This document shows positions 52,568 through 62,340 of a stretch of DNA of 64,000 bases, piece by piece (position 1 is the first letter of the stretch; every line of letters begins with the position of its first letter). The DNA is from Ovoidimarina sp038744785. Lineage in GTDB: Bacteria; Pseudomonadota; Alphaproteobacteria; Rhodobacterales; Rhodobacteraceae. The stretch is from NCBI GenBank assembly GCA_038744785.1, contig JBCDLX010000020.1, positions 1-64,000 of the forward strand. Reading direction: 5' to 3'. Under the pieces are notes generated by a model, which saw only the letters and a list, made by a program, of their open reading frames with translations, made no database searches and was not told the origin of the DNA. The position numbers and the translations under genes were made by a program.

Positions 52568-53323
52568 CTAGGACAGGAACGCCCTGACTGCCGCCACGAA
52601 TTCTCGTGGCTTCTCGGCATGCAGCCAATGACCCGCGCCGGGGATCCTTGCAAAACGGGCGGCCGGGAACAGGCGCTTGATCCGGTCGCGATGTTCCGGA
52701 CGCACGTAGTCGCTTTCTGTCCCCGAGAGGAATAGCGTCGGGCCGTCAAATTGACCGTCGATCTCGGGGAAGCCGATGATCGCATCCATTTCTCTGGCAA
52801 GCGTATCAAGGTTCAGGCGCCATCGCTGCGCCCGGACATCGAGGGATTGAAGTAGGAACGCTCGAATGCCGGCATCGGGCACATGCGCCACAAGCTGTCG
52901 GTCTGCATCGCCGCGGGTCCGCACGGCACTCAGCTCCACCTGGCGCATTGCCTCGATGTACTGGATCTGTGTGTGATCGTAGCCCACGGGCGCGATGTCG
53001 GCCACGATCAACCGACTGACCTTCTCCGGATGGGACAGGGCAAACACCATCGCTGCCTTCCCGCCCATCGAATGCCCGACAACATCGGCGGGGCGGTCCA
53101 GGGTTGTATCCAGATCGCTTGCCATATCGGCGTAGCTTTGGGTGTCAGACCAGGGGCTCTCGCCGTGATTTCGCATATCGACCGCGACGACGCGGAACCT
53201 GTCCGACAGGCGCTTGGCAATGACGCCCCAGTTCCGTGCAGAGCCGTAAAGACCATGGGCGATCAAGAGATCGCCTTTGGTGTTCGGAGTTTCCGAAAGA
53301 ACGGTATTTAGCTTTAGTGCCAT
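52568..53323 (-). CDS. Alpha/beta hydrolase, YbfF-like
   Basis: The 251-aa hydrolase has LIAHGLYGSARNWG (oxyanion region, 21-34), VDMRNHG, nucleophile GHSMGG (about 92-97), and the late histidine GAGHWLHAEKP. These match the esterase YbfF group, which hydrolyses acyl esters and thioesters. Start ATG 53323 has only a weak ribosome site. It is followed by the antitoxin gene and preceded by glyA on the same strand (28-bp gap). Confidence 0.92.
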   Translation of the reverse strand: MALKLNTVLSETPNTKGDLLIAHGLYGSARNWGVIAKRLSDRFRVVAVDMRNHGESPWSDTQSYADMASDLDTTLDRPADVVGHSMGGKAAMVFALSHPEKVSRLIVADIAPVGYDHTQIQYIEAMRQVELSAVRTRGDADRQLVAHVPDAGIRAFLLQSLDVRAQRWRLNLDTLAREMDAIIGFPEIDGQFDGPTLFLSGTESDYVRPEHRDRIKRLFPAARFARIPGAGHWLHAEKPREFVAAVRAFLS

Positions 53324-53351
53324 CGCGGCCTAAGCGGTCGCCGCCAAGGAA

Positions 53352-54647
53352 TCAGCCGTTGGGATAGATCGGGAAGCGCCCGCAAAGCGACAGCACTTCG
53401 GCCCTCACCACCGCTTCGACCTCTCCATTGGCGTCTTCACCATTTGCCGCGAGACCATCGGTAACGCGGACAATCCAGTCGCCGATTTGCCGGAACTCCG
53501 GTTCGCCGAACCCGCGCGTAGTACCTGCCGGGGTGCCCAGACGGATGCCGCTGGTGATCGTCGGCTTTTCGGTGTCGAACGGAATGCCATTTTTGTTCAC
53601 GGTGATATGCGCGCGTCCAAGTGCCTTTTCCGTCATGTTGCCTTTTACATCCTTAGGGCGGAGATCAACGAGCATAAGATGGCTGTCGGTGCCACCGGTG
53701 ACGATGTCGAGCCCGCCCTTGGTCAGCTGATCGGCCAGGGCCTTGGCGTTTGCAATCACCTGTTTCTGATACGTCTTGAACTCCGGCCGCAAAGCTTCGC
53801 CGAATGCCACCGCTTTGGCCGCGATCACATGCATCAGCGGACCACCCTGGATGCCGGGGAAGATTGCAGAGTTCACCTTCTTTGCAATGGTTTCATCGTT
53901 CGTCAGGATCATTCCGCCACGCGGCCCGCGCAGTGTCTTGTGCGTGGTTGTGGTCGCGACATTCACATGCGGGAAGGGTGACGGGTATTCGTCCGCCGCG
54001 ATCAATCCCGCGTAATGCGCAATGTCGGCCAGCACATAGGCCCCGACGCTGTCGGCGATCTCGCGAAACTTCGCGAAATCAAGCTGGCGCGGAATGGCCG
54101 ATCCGCCCGCGATGATCATCTTTGGCTGATGTTCCGCGGCCAGCGCCGCGATCTGATCGTAATCGACATCCAGCGTATCTTCGCGGACGCCATACTGGAT
54201 CGCGTTGAACCACTTGCCAGACTGGTTCGGGCGCGCTCCGTGGGTTAGGTGGCCGCCTGCATCAAGGCTCATACCCAGGATCGTGTCGCCGGGTTGCAAG
54301 AGCGCCTGGAACACGCCCTGATTGGCCTGACTGCCAGAGTTTGGCTGGACGTTTGCATAGCCACATCCAAACAGGGTTTTCGCCCGGTCAATCGCCAGCT
54401 CTTCTGCCATATCGACATACTGGCAACCGCCATAGTACCGACGCCCTGGATAGCCTTCGGCATATTTGTTGGTCATGACTGACCCTTGCGCCTCGCGCAC
54501 TGCCGCAGACACAATGTTTTCCGAGGCAATCAGTTCGATCTCGTCCTGCTGGCGGCGATGCTCTTTCTCAATCGCATCAAAAAGCGCGCTGTCGCGCGTC
54601 GAAAGCGCTTCGGTGAAGAAGCCGGTGTCGCGGTGGGGCGCATTCAT
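53352..54647 (-). CDS. glyA: Serine hydroxymethyltransferase
   Basis: The 431-aa PLP enzyme interconverts serine and glycine with tetrahydrofolate. Motifs: SENIVSAAVREAQGS, YPGRRYYGG, PNSGSQANQGV, and the PLP lysine in TTTHKTLRGPRGG. The length equals the family norm. Start ATG 54647 has GGAG 8 bases upstream. It supplies one-carbon units. Confidence 0.97.
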   Translation of the reverse strand: MNAPHRDTGFFTEALSTRDSALFDAIEKEHRRQQDEIELIASENIVSAAVREAQGSVMTNKYAEGYPGRRYYGGCQYVDMAEELAIDRAKTLFGCGYANVQPNSGSQANQGVFQALLQPGDTILGMSLDAGGHLTHGARPNQSGKWFNAIQYGVREDTLDVDYDQIAALAAEHQPKMIIAGGSAIPRQLDFAKFREIADSVGAYVLADIAHYAGLIAADEYPSPFPHVNVATTTTHKTLRGPRGGMILTNDETIAKKVNSAIFPGIQGGPLMHVIAAKAVAFGEALRPEFKTYQKQVIANAKALADQLTKGGLDIVTGGTDSHLMLVDLRPKDVKGNMTEKALGRAHITVNKNGIPFDTEKPTITSGIRLGTPAGTTRGFGEPEFRQIGDWIVRVTDGLAANGEDANGEVEAVVRAEVLSLCGRFPIYPNG

Positions 54648-54803
54648 GGGTCAAACTCCAATAGCGTGCGGGTCGGCGGCTACATACCGGCATTATGGCC
54701 GGTAAAAAAGAGAAGATGCGACGCAGCGATGAGCAAGAGCGGCGCTTGTCTTTCAACGGCGCACGCGCGAAGACTTGGCAAGTGCGACCGGCCAGGAGGG
54801 GAT

Positions 54804-55571
54804 ATGCGCCTGATCGAGAGAATTGCCTTCCTGGCCAGCGATACCCCCGTCGCACGCGACGCACAGGCGCGGCTCATCGATGCCCATGGCGACAGCGCGC
54901 CCGAGGACGCCGACGTTATTGTGGCCCTGGGCGGAGACGGCTTCATGCTTGAAACGCTTCATGGAACCGAAGGGCTGGACGCACCTGTCTATGGAATGAA
55001 CTGCGGCACCATCGGGTTTTTGATGAACGAGTTCGGCGAGGACGATTTGATCACACGGCTGCGTGCCGCAGAAGAGGAGGTGATCAATCCCTTGTCGATG
55101 ACGGCGCGCACAACGTCAGGGGATGTGCACGAACTTTTGGCAATCAACGAGGTTTCCTTATTGCGGCAGGGTCCACAGGCGACGAAGCTGTGCCTTCACG
55201 TCGACGGGCGGATCCGGATGCAAGAGCTTGTGTGCGACGGTTGCCTTGTGTCGACGCCTGCCGGATCGACCGCGTACAACTATTCGGCCCATGGCCCGAT
55301 CCTTCCCATCGGCTCTGAAGTGCTGGCTGTTACGGCGGTCGCCGCTTTCCGCCCGCGCCGATGGCGCGGTGCAATTCTGCCAAAAACAGCGACCGTCGCT
55401 TTCGAAGTGCTTAACCCCGGCAAACGGCCAGTCATGGCCGAAGGTGATGGACGATCGGTGCGCGACGTCGTGTGGGTCGAGGTGCAAAGCGAGCCGCGCG
55501 TCTGCCACCGGATCCTGTTCGACCCGGGCCATGGGCTGGAGGAACGGTTGATCCGCGAGCAATTCGTTTGA
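54804..55571 (+). CDS. nadK: NAD kinase
   Basis: The 255-aa enzyme phosphorylates NAD to NADP. It has GGDGFMLETLH, GMNCGTIGFLMNEF, the NEVSL motif and STPAGSTAYNYSAHGPILP. Start ATG 54804 has AGGAGGGG just upstream, clearer than the longer frame. It is divergent from glyA across 156 bp. The family length in alphaproteobacteria (about 250) agrees. Confidence 0.96.
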   Translation: MRLIERIAFLASDTPVARDAQARLIDAHGDSAPEDADVIVALGGDGFMLETLHGTEGLDAPVYGMNCGTIGFLMNEFGEDDLITRLRAAEEEVINPLSMTARTTSGDVHELLAINEVSLLRQGPQATKLCLHVDGRIRMQELVCDGCLVSTPAGSTAYNYSAHGPILPIGSEVLAVTAVAAFRPRRWRGAILPKTATVAFEVLNPGKRPVMAEGDGRSVRDVVWVEVQSEPRVCHRILFDPGHGLEERLIREQFV

Positions 55572-55605
55572 CCCCGCCGCCCCGGGCTGGAAAAGGCGGG
55601 GGGCC

Positions 55606-55637
55606 TTCATCCTGGTTGAAATACTCCCGCCGGAGGC
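55606..55637 (+). repeat. Rhodobacteraceae-type intergenic repeat, copy 2
   Basis: Same 32-base element as at 10469-10500, lying in the nadK-prpE gap just after the nadK stop. Confidence 0.7.
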
Positions 55638-55645
55638 AAGAAATC

Positions 55646-57550
55646 TCAGTGGGCCTCTGCCGGTTTCGCGTAGCCCATCGCCTTAAGCGCGTCGCGAATT
55701 TCGTCCAGAATTGCCGGGTCGTCGATTGTCGCGGGCATCTTGAACCCTTCGCCGTCTGCAATTTTGACCATCGTTCCACGCAAGATCTTGCCGGATCGTG
55801 TCTTTGGCAGGCGGTCTACGACCATAGCGAGCTTGAACGCTGCCACAGGTCCGATCTGGTCACGTACCAGTTGCACGACTTCGTCGGTGATCTCGCCTGG
55901 TTCGCGGGTGCATCCAGCGTTCAGGCACAAAAACCCCATCGGCAATTGCCCCTTTAGGGCATCGGTCACGCCGATTACGGCGCATTCCGCGACATCCGGG
56001 TGGGCCGCCAGCACCTCTTCCATCGCGCCGGTCGAGAGGCGGTGACCGGCAACGTTGATCACGTCGTCGGTGCGCGCCATGATATAAAGGTAGCCGTCTT
56101 CGTCGATGTAGCCTGCATCGCCAGTCTCATAGTAGCCGGGGAAGTGCTCGAGATAGCTCTTCCTGAATCGCGCTTCGGCGTTCCAAAGCGTCGGCAATGT
56201 GCCGGGGGGCAATGGAAGCTTCACGGCAATTGCGCCAAGCGTTCCGGTGGGCACCGGGTGGCCGTCTTCGCCCAGGATTTGCACGTTCCAGCCGGGCATC
56301 GGTACCGCGGGAGACCCGACTTTAACAGGTAGCGACTCGATACCAAGCGGGTTCGCCGCGATTGCATACCCGGTTTCGGTTTGCCACCAGTGGTCGATCA
56401 CCGGTACGCCCAGCTTGTCCGCCGCCCAATGGATCGTGTCGGGGTCTGCGCGCTCGCCCGCGAGCCACAGTGATTGCAGGGATGACAGATCGTAGTCTCT
56501 CACCAGCGCGCCTTCCGGATCCTCGCGCTTGATTGCGCGGAACGCCGTGGGCGCGGTGAATAGGACTTTCACGTCGTGGTCCTGGATTACCCTCCAGAAG
56601 GTGCCCGCATCTGGTGTGCCGACAGGCTTTCCTTCGAAAATGATAGTCGTACAGCCATAGATCAATGGGGCATAGCAGATGTAGGAATGCCCTACGACCC
56701 AGCCCACATCCGACGCCGCCCAGTACACATCGCCGGGCTCCACGCTATACAAATTTCTCATCGTCCAATTTAGCGCGACGAGATGCCCACCTGTGGGTCG
56801 GACGACCCCTTTGGGCTGGCCGGTCGTGCCGGAGGTATAAAGGATGTAGGCCGGATGATTGCCGGCGACCGGCACGCAGTCGGCAGGCTCAATGTCAGCC
56901 TGAAATCCGTGCCAATCCACATCGCGGTCGGCTGCCAGCTCTGCGGTTTCCTGTTCGCGCTGGAAGATCACGCAGAAGTCGGGCTTGTGGCTGGCCTGCT
57001 CAATGGCGCTGTCAAGAAGCGGTTTGTACTGCACGACACGCCCCGGTTCGAGACCGCAGGACGCCGCAATGATCGCTTTCGGTGTGGCGTCGTCGATCCG
57101 GACGGCAAGTTCATGCGCGGCGAACCCGCCGAAGACCACAGAGTGGATGGCGCCAAGCCGTGCGCAGGCCAGCATCGCCTCGATCGCTTCGGGGACCATG
57201 GGCATATAGATGATCACCCGGTCGCCCTTTTCGATCCCCTTCGCGCGAAGTGCGCCGGCAAGGCGGGCAACCCGATCCTTCAGCTCGCCATAGGTGATCT
57301 TGCTGACGGTCCCCGTGATCGGGCTATCGTGGATGATCGCCAACCGGTCGCCATGGCCCGCTTCCACATGCCGGTCGACGGCGTTCCAGCAGGTGTTAAC
57401 CTCGGCATCGACGAACCATTCATAGAGCGGCGCGTTATCGGCATAGAGGGCTTTGGACGGTGGTTTAACCCAGTCGATGCCGCGGGCGGCCTCCATCCAA
57501 AACGCATCCGGATCAGATGTCCATGCATCGTAAACGTCTTTGTACCCCAT
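55646..57550 (-). CDS. prpE: Propionyl-CoA synthetase (acetyl-CoA synthetase family)
   Basis: The 634-aa AMP-forming acyl-CoA synthetase activates propionate (some acetate). It has YTSGTTGQPKG (about 237-247), WWQTETGYAI, YETGDAGYIDEDGY and the acetylation-controlled lysine in PKTRSGKILRG. Overall shape is PrpE/ACSS3-like (MGYKDVYDAW at the start). Start ATG 57550 has GGAGG with good spacing; ATG 57559 is too close to it. The sirtuin in this window could reverse lysine acylation of this enzyme. Confidence 0.92.
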   Translation of the reverse strand: MGYKDVYDAWTSDPDAFWMEAARGIDWVKPPSKALYADNAPLYEWFVDAEVNTCWNAVDRHVEAGHGDRLAIIHDSPITGTVSKITYGELKDRVARLAGALRAKGIEKGDRVIIYMPMVPEAIEAMLACARLGAIHSVVFGGFAAHELAVRIDDATPKAIIAASCGLEPGRVVQYKPLLDSAIEQASHKPDFCVIFQREQETAELAADRDVDWHGFQADIEPADCVPVAGNHPAYILYTSGTTGQPKGVVRPTGGHLVALNWTMRNLYSVEPGDVYWAASDVGWVVGHSYICYAPLIYGCTTIIFEGKPVGTPDAGTFWRVIQDHDVKVLFTAPTAFRAIKREDPEGALVRDYDLSSLQSLWLAGERADPDTIHWAADKLGVPVIDHWWQTETGYAIAANPLGIESLPVKVGSPAVPMPGWNVQILGEDGHPVPTGTLGAIAVKLPLPPGTLPTLWNAEARFRKSYLEHFPGYYETGDAGYIDEDGYLYIMARTDDVINVAGHRLSTGAMEEVLAAHPDVAECAVIGVTDALKGQLPMGFLCLNAGCTREPGEITDEVVQLVRDQIGPVAAFKLAMVVDRLPKTRSGKILRGTMVKIADGEGFKMPATIDDPAILDEIRDALKAMGYAKPAEAH

Positions 57551-57620
57551 ATCGCGCATTCCTCCGGCTTTAGCCTTATCTTTCGCTGCAGCGGACCTGA
57601 CCCGCAAGCGGCACTTCCCC

Positions 57621-57641
57621 TTCGATCGCCAAAAGATCGAA
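57621..57641. repeat. Inverted repeat upstream of prpE
   Basis: TTCGATC and GATCGAA around GCCAAAA, in the 148-bp gap between malic enzyme and prpE. CTGACCCAAGTCAA at 57650-57663, close to an FNR-type box with one mismatch, lies beside it. Either may be a regulatory site. Confidence 0.35.
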
Positions 57642-57698
57642 AGGTTTCCCTGACCCAAGTCAATATTCGAATGTCTCAGCGGGACGTGCGCCGCTGCC

Positions 57699-59978
57699 TT
57701 AGCCGTAATGCGCAACCGGGGTTCCGGCGAGTGCCGAGATGTTCAGTAGCCCGCGCGCGGTAATCGACGGCGTTACAATGTGCGCACGGTTTCCCATGCC
57801 CATCAGGATCGGCCCGACCTCGAGACCTTGTGCACGCATCTTCAGAATGTTGCGGACGCCCGAGGCTGCATCCGAGTTGGCGAAGATCAAGACATTCGCT
57901 GGCCCATCGAGCCGCCCGCCGGGGAAGCTTCGGGCGCGCAACTCTGGGTCAAGCGCGCTGTCTGCATGCATCTCGCCTTCATACTCGAAGTCCCGCGGGG
58001 CGGCATCGAGGATTTCAAGCGCGGTCCGCATCTTGCGCCCTGTGCCACAATCGAGGTTTCCAAACTGCGAATGGCAGCAAAGCGCGATCTTCGGCGTCAG
58101 CCCAAACCGGCCCACATGACGTGCGGATGCCATGACGGTTTCGGCCACCTGTTCGGGCGTGGGTTCCGGGTTCACCTGCGTATCGGCAATGAACAAGGGG
58201 CCGTCAGGCATGATCATCAGAGACAGCGCCGCAATCGGCGACAGTTTTCCGGTTTCCAGGACCTGCCGCACATAGTTCAGGTGCCAAAGATATTGGCCAA
58301 ATGTGCCGCAGATCATGCTATCGGCTTCTTCGCGATGCACCATAACTGCGCCGATTGCCGTGGTGTTTGTGCGCATGATCGCCCGGGCGAGGTCGGGGGT
58401 CACGCCGCGCCGGGCCATCAGTTCGTGGTACGTCGTCCAATAATCGCGGTAACGCGGATCGTTCTCGGGATTTACGATGTCGAAATCAGTGCCGGGCCGG
58501 ATTGGGATGCCCAACCGCTCGCAGCGACGGTCCACCACTTCGGGGCGTCCGATCAAGATCGGGCGGTCGGTCGTATCCTCGATCATCGCATTGGCGGCGC
58601 GCAAGACACGGTCATCTTCCCCCTCGGTAAAGACGATCTTCCGAGTGGCGGTCGCAGCGGCCTCGAAAACAGGCCGCATGATCAGAGCCGACTTAAAGAC
58701 CGATCCATCCAGCAGCTGCTTGTAGGCTTTCATGTCCTCAATCGGTCGCTGAGCCACGCCTGTGTCCATCGCCGCCTGCGCAACCGCCCCTGCGACCACG
58801 CCCATCAGGCGCGGATCGAACGGTTTCGGAATGACGTAATCCGCACCAAAGGTCATCTGTTCGCCCGAATAGGCTGCTGCGGCTTCGGCGCTTGTTGTTG
58901 CGCGGGCAAGTGCAGCAATACCCTCGATGCACGCAAGCTTCATTTGGTCGTTGATCGTGGTTGCGCCGACATCCAGCGCGCCACGGAAGATGAATGGGAA
59001 ACACAGGACGTTGTTGACCTGATTGGGGAAATCTGACCGGCCAGTCGCGATTATGGCGTCCGGCGCCACAGCGCGGGCGGCGTCCGGCATGATTTCGGGT
59101 GACGGGTTCGCCAGCGCAAAAATGATCGGAGTGCTGGACATACGGCCCACCATGTCCGCGGTCAGGACGCCGGGGCCGGATAGCCCAAGGAACAAATCCG
59201 CGCCATCAATCACGTCGCCCAGCGTGCGCGGGCCGCCCGGCTGCGCATAGGCGGCCTTTTGCGGGGTCATGTCCGCTTCGCGCCCTTCGTGGACCAGTCC
59301 TTGTAAATCACAAAGCCAGACGTTTGCACGCTTTACGCCAAGCTTCAGAAGCATATCCAGGCAAGCAATGCCCGCGGCACCGCCGCCGGTGGATACAACT
59401 TTGATATCGGCAAACGTCTTGCCCGCCACCTGCAGCGCATTTGTCGCGGCCGCACCAACTACTATGGCCGTTCCGTGCTGATCGTCGTGGAACACCGGGA
59501 TATTCATGCGGTCCCGGCAGAGGCGTTCGACAATAAAGCAGTCGGGTGCCTTGATGTCTTCGAGATTAATCGCGCCGAAGGTCGGTTCAAGCGCGCAGAT
59601 AATATCGGCCAGCTTCTCCGGGTCGGCCTGGTCAAGCTCGATATCGAAGCAATCGATATTAGCGAACTTCTTGAACAGAACGGCCTTGCCTTCCATGACC
59701 GGTTTCGAGGCCAACGCGCCGATGTTTCCCAATCCCAAGACGGCTGTGCCGTTCGACACGACCGCCACCAGGTTCCCACGTGCAGTATAATCGCGGGCCG
59801 TCGCAGGGTTTGCATGGATCTCTTTGGACGCTTCGGCAACTCCGGGGCTATAGGCACGGGCCAGATCGCGCCCGTTGGCCAAGGGTTTGGTCGCACGGAT
59901 CTCTAGTTTTCCGGGCCGGGGGGCTGCGTGGTAATCAAGCGCGGCGGCGCGCAGCGCGTCCTGTGAGGCGTCTTTCAA
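57699..59978 (-). CDS. maeB: NADP-dependent malic enzyme with phosphotransacetylase-like domain
   Basis: The 759-aa protein has a malic enzyme domain (RAYSPGVAEASKEI, GLGNIGALASKPVMEGKAVLF, VFHDDQHGTAIV, STGGGAAGIACLDML) in residues up to about 425 and a C-terminal phosphate acetyltransferase-like domain that is regulatory in MaeB. It makes pyruvate from malate with NADPH. Start is TTG 59978: GGGAGGG lies 8 bases before it; the longer TTG 59996 has no ribosome site. Confidence 0.95.
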   Translation of the reverse strand: MKDASQDALRAAALDYHAAPRPGKLEIRATKPLANGRDLARAYSPGVAEASKEIHANPATARDYTARGNLVAVVSNGTAVLGLGNIGALASKPVMEGKAVLFKKFANIDCFDIELDQADPEKLADIICALEPTFGAINLEDIKAPDCFIVERLCRDRMNIPVFHDDQHGTAIVVGAAATNALQVAGKTFADIKVVSTGGGAAGIACLDMLLKLGVKRANVWLCDLQGLVHEGREADMTPQKAAYAQPGGPRTLGDVIDGADLFLGLSGPGVLTADMVGRMSSTPIIFALANPSPEIMPDAARAVAPDAIIATGRSDFPNQVNNVLCFPFIFRGALDVGATTINDQMKLACIEGIAALARATTSAEAAAAYSGEQMTFGADYVIPKPFDPRLMGVVAGAVAQAAMDTGVAQRPIEDMKAYKQLLDGSVFKSALIMRPVFEAAATATRKIVFTEGEDDRVLRAANAMIEDTTDRPILIGRPEVVDRRCERLGIPIRPGTDFDIVNPENDPRYRDYWTTYHELMARRGVTPDLARAIMRTNTTAIGAVMVHREEADSMICGTFGQYLWHLNYVRQVLETGKLSPIAALSLMIMPDGPLFIADTQVNPEPTPEQVAETVMASARHVGRFGLTPKIALCCHSQFGNLDCGTGRKMRTALEILDAAPRDFEYEGEMHADSALDPELRARSFPGGRLDGPANVLIFANSDAASGVRNILKMRAQGLEVGPILMGMGNRAHIVTPSITARGLLNISALAGTPVAHYG

Positions 59979-60172
59979 GATCTGGTCCCTCCCCAAGAGA
60001 TCGCATTGTTTAACGTTAAACTATTTTTCGCAGTCCGCTGGGGCGAACGCGATAGCAGAGCCCTCGACACAATGCGCCGCGGGGGCGAGAGGATCAACTC
60101 CTCTTCCGCGCGGTTTCTGGCTGATGCTGGATTAGCTTGCCAAAGTCGACGCAGGCTGCAACGTCGTGCCCC

Positions 60173-61255
60173 ATGACAGAGACGCGCGCTGAAATCCTGC
60201 TGCCCACTGCAGATCTTGCAGAAGACATCCGGTTCTGGACCAAGAAGTTGGGGTTCCGGATGGATACGATCTACCCGGCGGACAACCCACAGGTCGCAGT
60301 ATTCTCGGGGCATGGGCTGCGGCTTCGGATCGACGTGGCAGCCGAAACGGCGCCGGGTGTGGTCCGGCTACTGACAGATGATCCGTCTGCGTTTCCCGAG
60401 GCTCCGTTGATCGCCCCTAACGGCACGCGGGTCGAGGTTCACCCGCTTAACCCGCCATTCCACCTTCCCGAAACGGAACACGCGTTCGTGGTGCGCCGTT
60501 TGGCCGACCAGGCCCCTTGGATTATCGGGCGGGCAGGGATGCACTATCGCGACCTGATCCCAACCCGGCTGGGCGGATCGATCATCGCCAGTCATATCCG
60601 AATCCCCGACGGCGGCCCTGTTCCCGACGTGGTGCATTATCATACGGTCGGATTTCAGTTGATCTTTTGCTACCGAGGCTGGGTTGACCTTGTTTATGAA
60701 GACCAAGGTCCACCTTTCCGGCTGGAAGCGGGCAACTGCGTTATCCAACCGCCAGAAATCCGGCACCGCGTCTTGTTTGCTTCTGATAATATCGAGGTGA
60801 TTGAAATTGGCGTTCCGGCCGAACATGTCACTACGATAGACCACGATATGGTGCTGCCCAACGCGCACCTAGACCCTGAACGGCGTTTCAAGGGACAGAA
60901 GTTTGTCCATCACAGGTCCGAGGATGCCGTTTGGACCGCGCATCGTCTGGACGGTTTTATCAGACGTGACACAACAATTGCGGCACATACAGAAAACGTT
61001 GCTGGCGTTCATGTTCTGCGCCTTGGCGACGGCCCGACACGTTGGACAACGCACGACGCGGACATTCTTTTTACGTTCGTTATGGAGGGGAGAATGACCC
61101 TGCATGGTGAGGGGAAGGACCCTCACAGCCTGGGTCCGGGCGACGCTTTTGTTATCCCGCCAGGCTTCCCGACGCTCTATGCTGAGCCGTCGGTAGATAT
61201 CGAGCTTCTTGAGGTGTCCTTGCCAGGAAGCGTGCGGACCTCGCGAAGGGATTAG
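60173..61255 (+). CDS. VOC-fold plus cupin fusion protein
   Basis: The 360-aa protein has an N-terminal glyoxalase/VOC-like half-domain (LPTADLAEDIRFWTKKLGFRMD, AVFSGHGLRLRID) and, from about 140, cupin-type strands: HYHTVGFQLIFCYRGWVDLVYEDQGP, GNCVIQPPEIRHRV, and a second cupin in the C-terminal (FTFVMEGRMTLHGEG; GPGDAFVIPPGFP). Histidines in both could bind metal. I do not know the substrate. Start ATG 60173; no upstream Shine-Dalgarno is strong. Monocistronic. Confidence 0.85.
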   Translation: MTETRAEILLPTADLAEDIRFWTKKLGFRMDTIYPADNPQVAVFSGHGLRLRIDVAAETAPGVVRLLTDDPSAFPEAPLIAPNGTRVEVHPLNPPFHLPETEHAFVVRRLADQAPWIIGRAGMHYRDLIPTRLGGSIIASHIRIPDGGPVPDVVHYHTVGFQLIFCYRGWVDLVYEDQGPPFRLEAGNCVIQPPEIRHRVLFASDNIEVIEIGVPAEHVTTIDHDMVLPNAHLDPERRFKGQKFVHHRSEDAVWTAHRLDGFIRRDTTIAAHTENVAGVHVLRLGDGPTRWTTHDADILFTFVMEGRMTLHGEGKDPHSLGPGDAFVIPPGFPTLYAEPSVDIELLEVSLPGSVRTSRRD

Positions 61256-61291
61256 CACCCGGAGCTGTCCAAATACTTCACTATTGCAAGA

Positions 61292-61741
61292 TTACGTCTT
61301 TTTGTTCGACTTGGCGGCCTTCTTCTTCTGCTTTTTTTTCTCTTTCTTCCTCTTTTTCTTCTTCTTCTTCTTGTCCTTTTTTTTCTTCTTTTTCTCGCTC
61401 ACCGTCGGAACGGGATCAGCAGTTATTGTATCGCTGGCTTCGATCTGATCTGGCGGCGCGTCGGTCGGTGCCTCGGTTTGTGCATCCGGCTCGTCGAGCG
61501 GCAGGACATTGGTACCGGCGATTTCCGATGCAATGGACGCGGATGTGACCGTTGCAGAACTCTGGACGTTGGTGCCGACCACTGCGGCGAGAATGACGAT
61601 CGCTGCGGACAGGACCAAGTAGTCGACAGTCACTGCGCCCTCTTCGGACGTTAGATACGCGCGCCATTGGCTTCGTGCATTGACTTTGGTCCTGCGCGGC
61701 GCCGCGCAAAGATTCACGGAAGGAAGATTGTGCCAAGCCAT
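61292..61741 (-). CDS. Flp-like membrane protein with extreme lysine tail
   Basis: The 149-aa protein contains an Flp pilin-like segment (SEEGAVTVDYLVLSAAIVILAAVV; about 32-55), a serine/threonine-rich spacer, an acidic proline-rich part (DEPDAQTEAPTDAPPDQ) and a tail with 24 lysines in the last 33 residues. The GxxTVDY pattern suggests a prepilin-like inner-membrane segment. Start ATG 61741 has GAGG 6 bases upstream. The tail is encoded by a polypyrimidine plus-strand tract with two T8 runs (61332-61339, 61377-61384), prone to slippage. No tad genes lie nearby. Confidence 0.78.
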   Translation of the reverse strand: MAWHNLPSVNLCAAPRRTKVNARSQWRAYLTSEEGAVTVDYLVLSAAIVILAAVVGTNVQSSATVTSASIASEIAGTNVLPLDEPDAQTEAPTDAPPDQIEASDTITADPVPTVSEKKKKKKDKKKKKKKRKKEKKKQKKKAAKSNKKT

Positions 61742-61905
61742 CACACACCTCACAAACTCTTTAAATTGCGGCAAAAACACGCCGCAATAAGCACATTGCA
61801 GCGACCGTGCGGCGCAAATTCGGCGACATTCGGGCGCTACTGTGGCGAAATCGTGGCGTCAGGGTGTTTGAGTGTGAACCCGTTCACATTCGACCGCGAT
61901 TTCGA

Positions 61906-62340
61906 TCAGCGGACGCCGATTTCTGCCAGCGCGGCAAGCAGTCTTGGCGGCAGGTTCTGGTTATCGGCATGCCGACCCTTCGGAAGATCGCGTGGCGCGT
62001 CGTCGCGCGAAAGGTACCGCCACCCCTGAAACGGTCGCTTCGGGATCGCCTCGGTTCGCACAACGTCAGGGTCAAGCACCAGACCACACCGCGAAATCCC
62101 GTCGCCCTTGTCCACTTCGTCAAGCCGGAGGATGCGTTGGCGTGCAAGGATGACCCCTTTGAATACCCAGTAAAGGGATCCGCCGTTCAGGATCTCGTCA
62201 GACCGCTTTGGCCACATCCGCGTCACATGGCGCGGCAAGCCGTCCGGACCCTTGGCCCGCACACTTGCCTGCCAATCCAACAGGTCCTGCACGGTTTCCG
62301 CTCCAACGCAGAGTTTTAGAAGATTGACGTGTTTATCCAC
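61906..62340 (-). CDS. DUF1489 family protein
   Basis: The 144-aa protein has the family core HVNLLKLCVGAET, RHVTRMWPKRSDEILNGGSLYWV, KGVILARQRILRLDEV and RRPFQGWRYL. Function unknown. I chose GTG 62340, the usual start just before VNLLKLCVG, although the frame opens to 62442. It is divergent from nrdJ. A TTATCCACA here is just the codons VDKH in reverse. Confidence 0.85.
   Translation of the reverse strand: MDKHVNLLKLCVGAETVQDLLDWQASVRAKGPDGLPRHVTRMWPKRSDEILNGGSLYWVFKGVILARQRILRLDEVDKGDGISRCGLVLDPDVVRTEAIPKRPFQGWRYLSRDDAPRDLPKGRHADNQNLPPRLLAALAEIGVR

Noticed and set aside
60071..60113. AGAGGA-TCAAC-TCCTCT hairpin as a terminator
   Set aside because: It lies between divergent starts with no T run, so a terminator role is unlikely.
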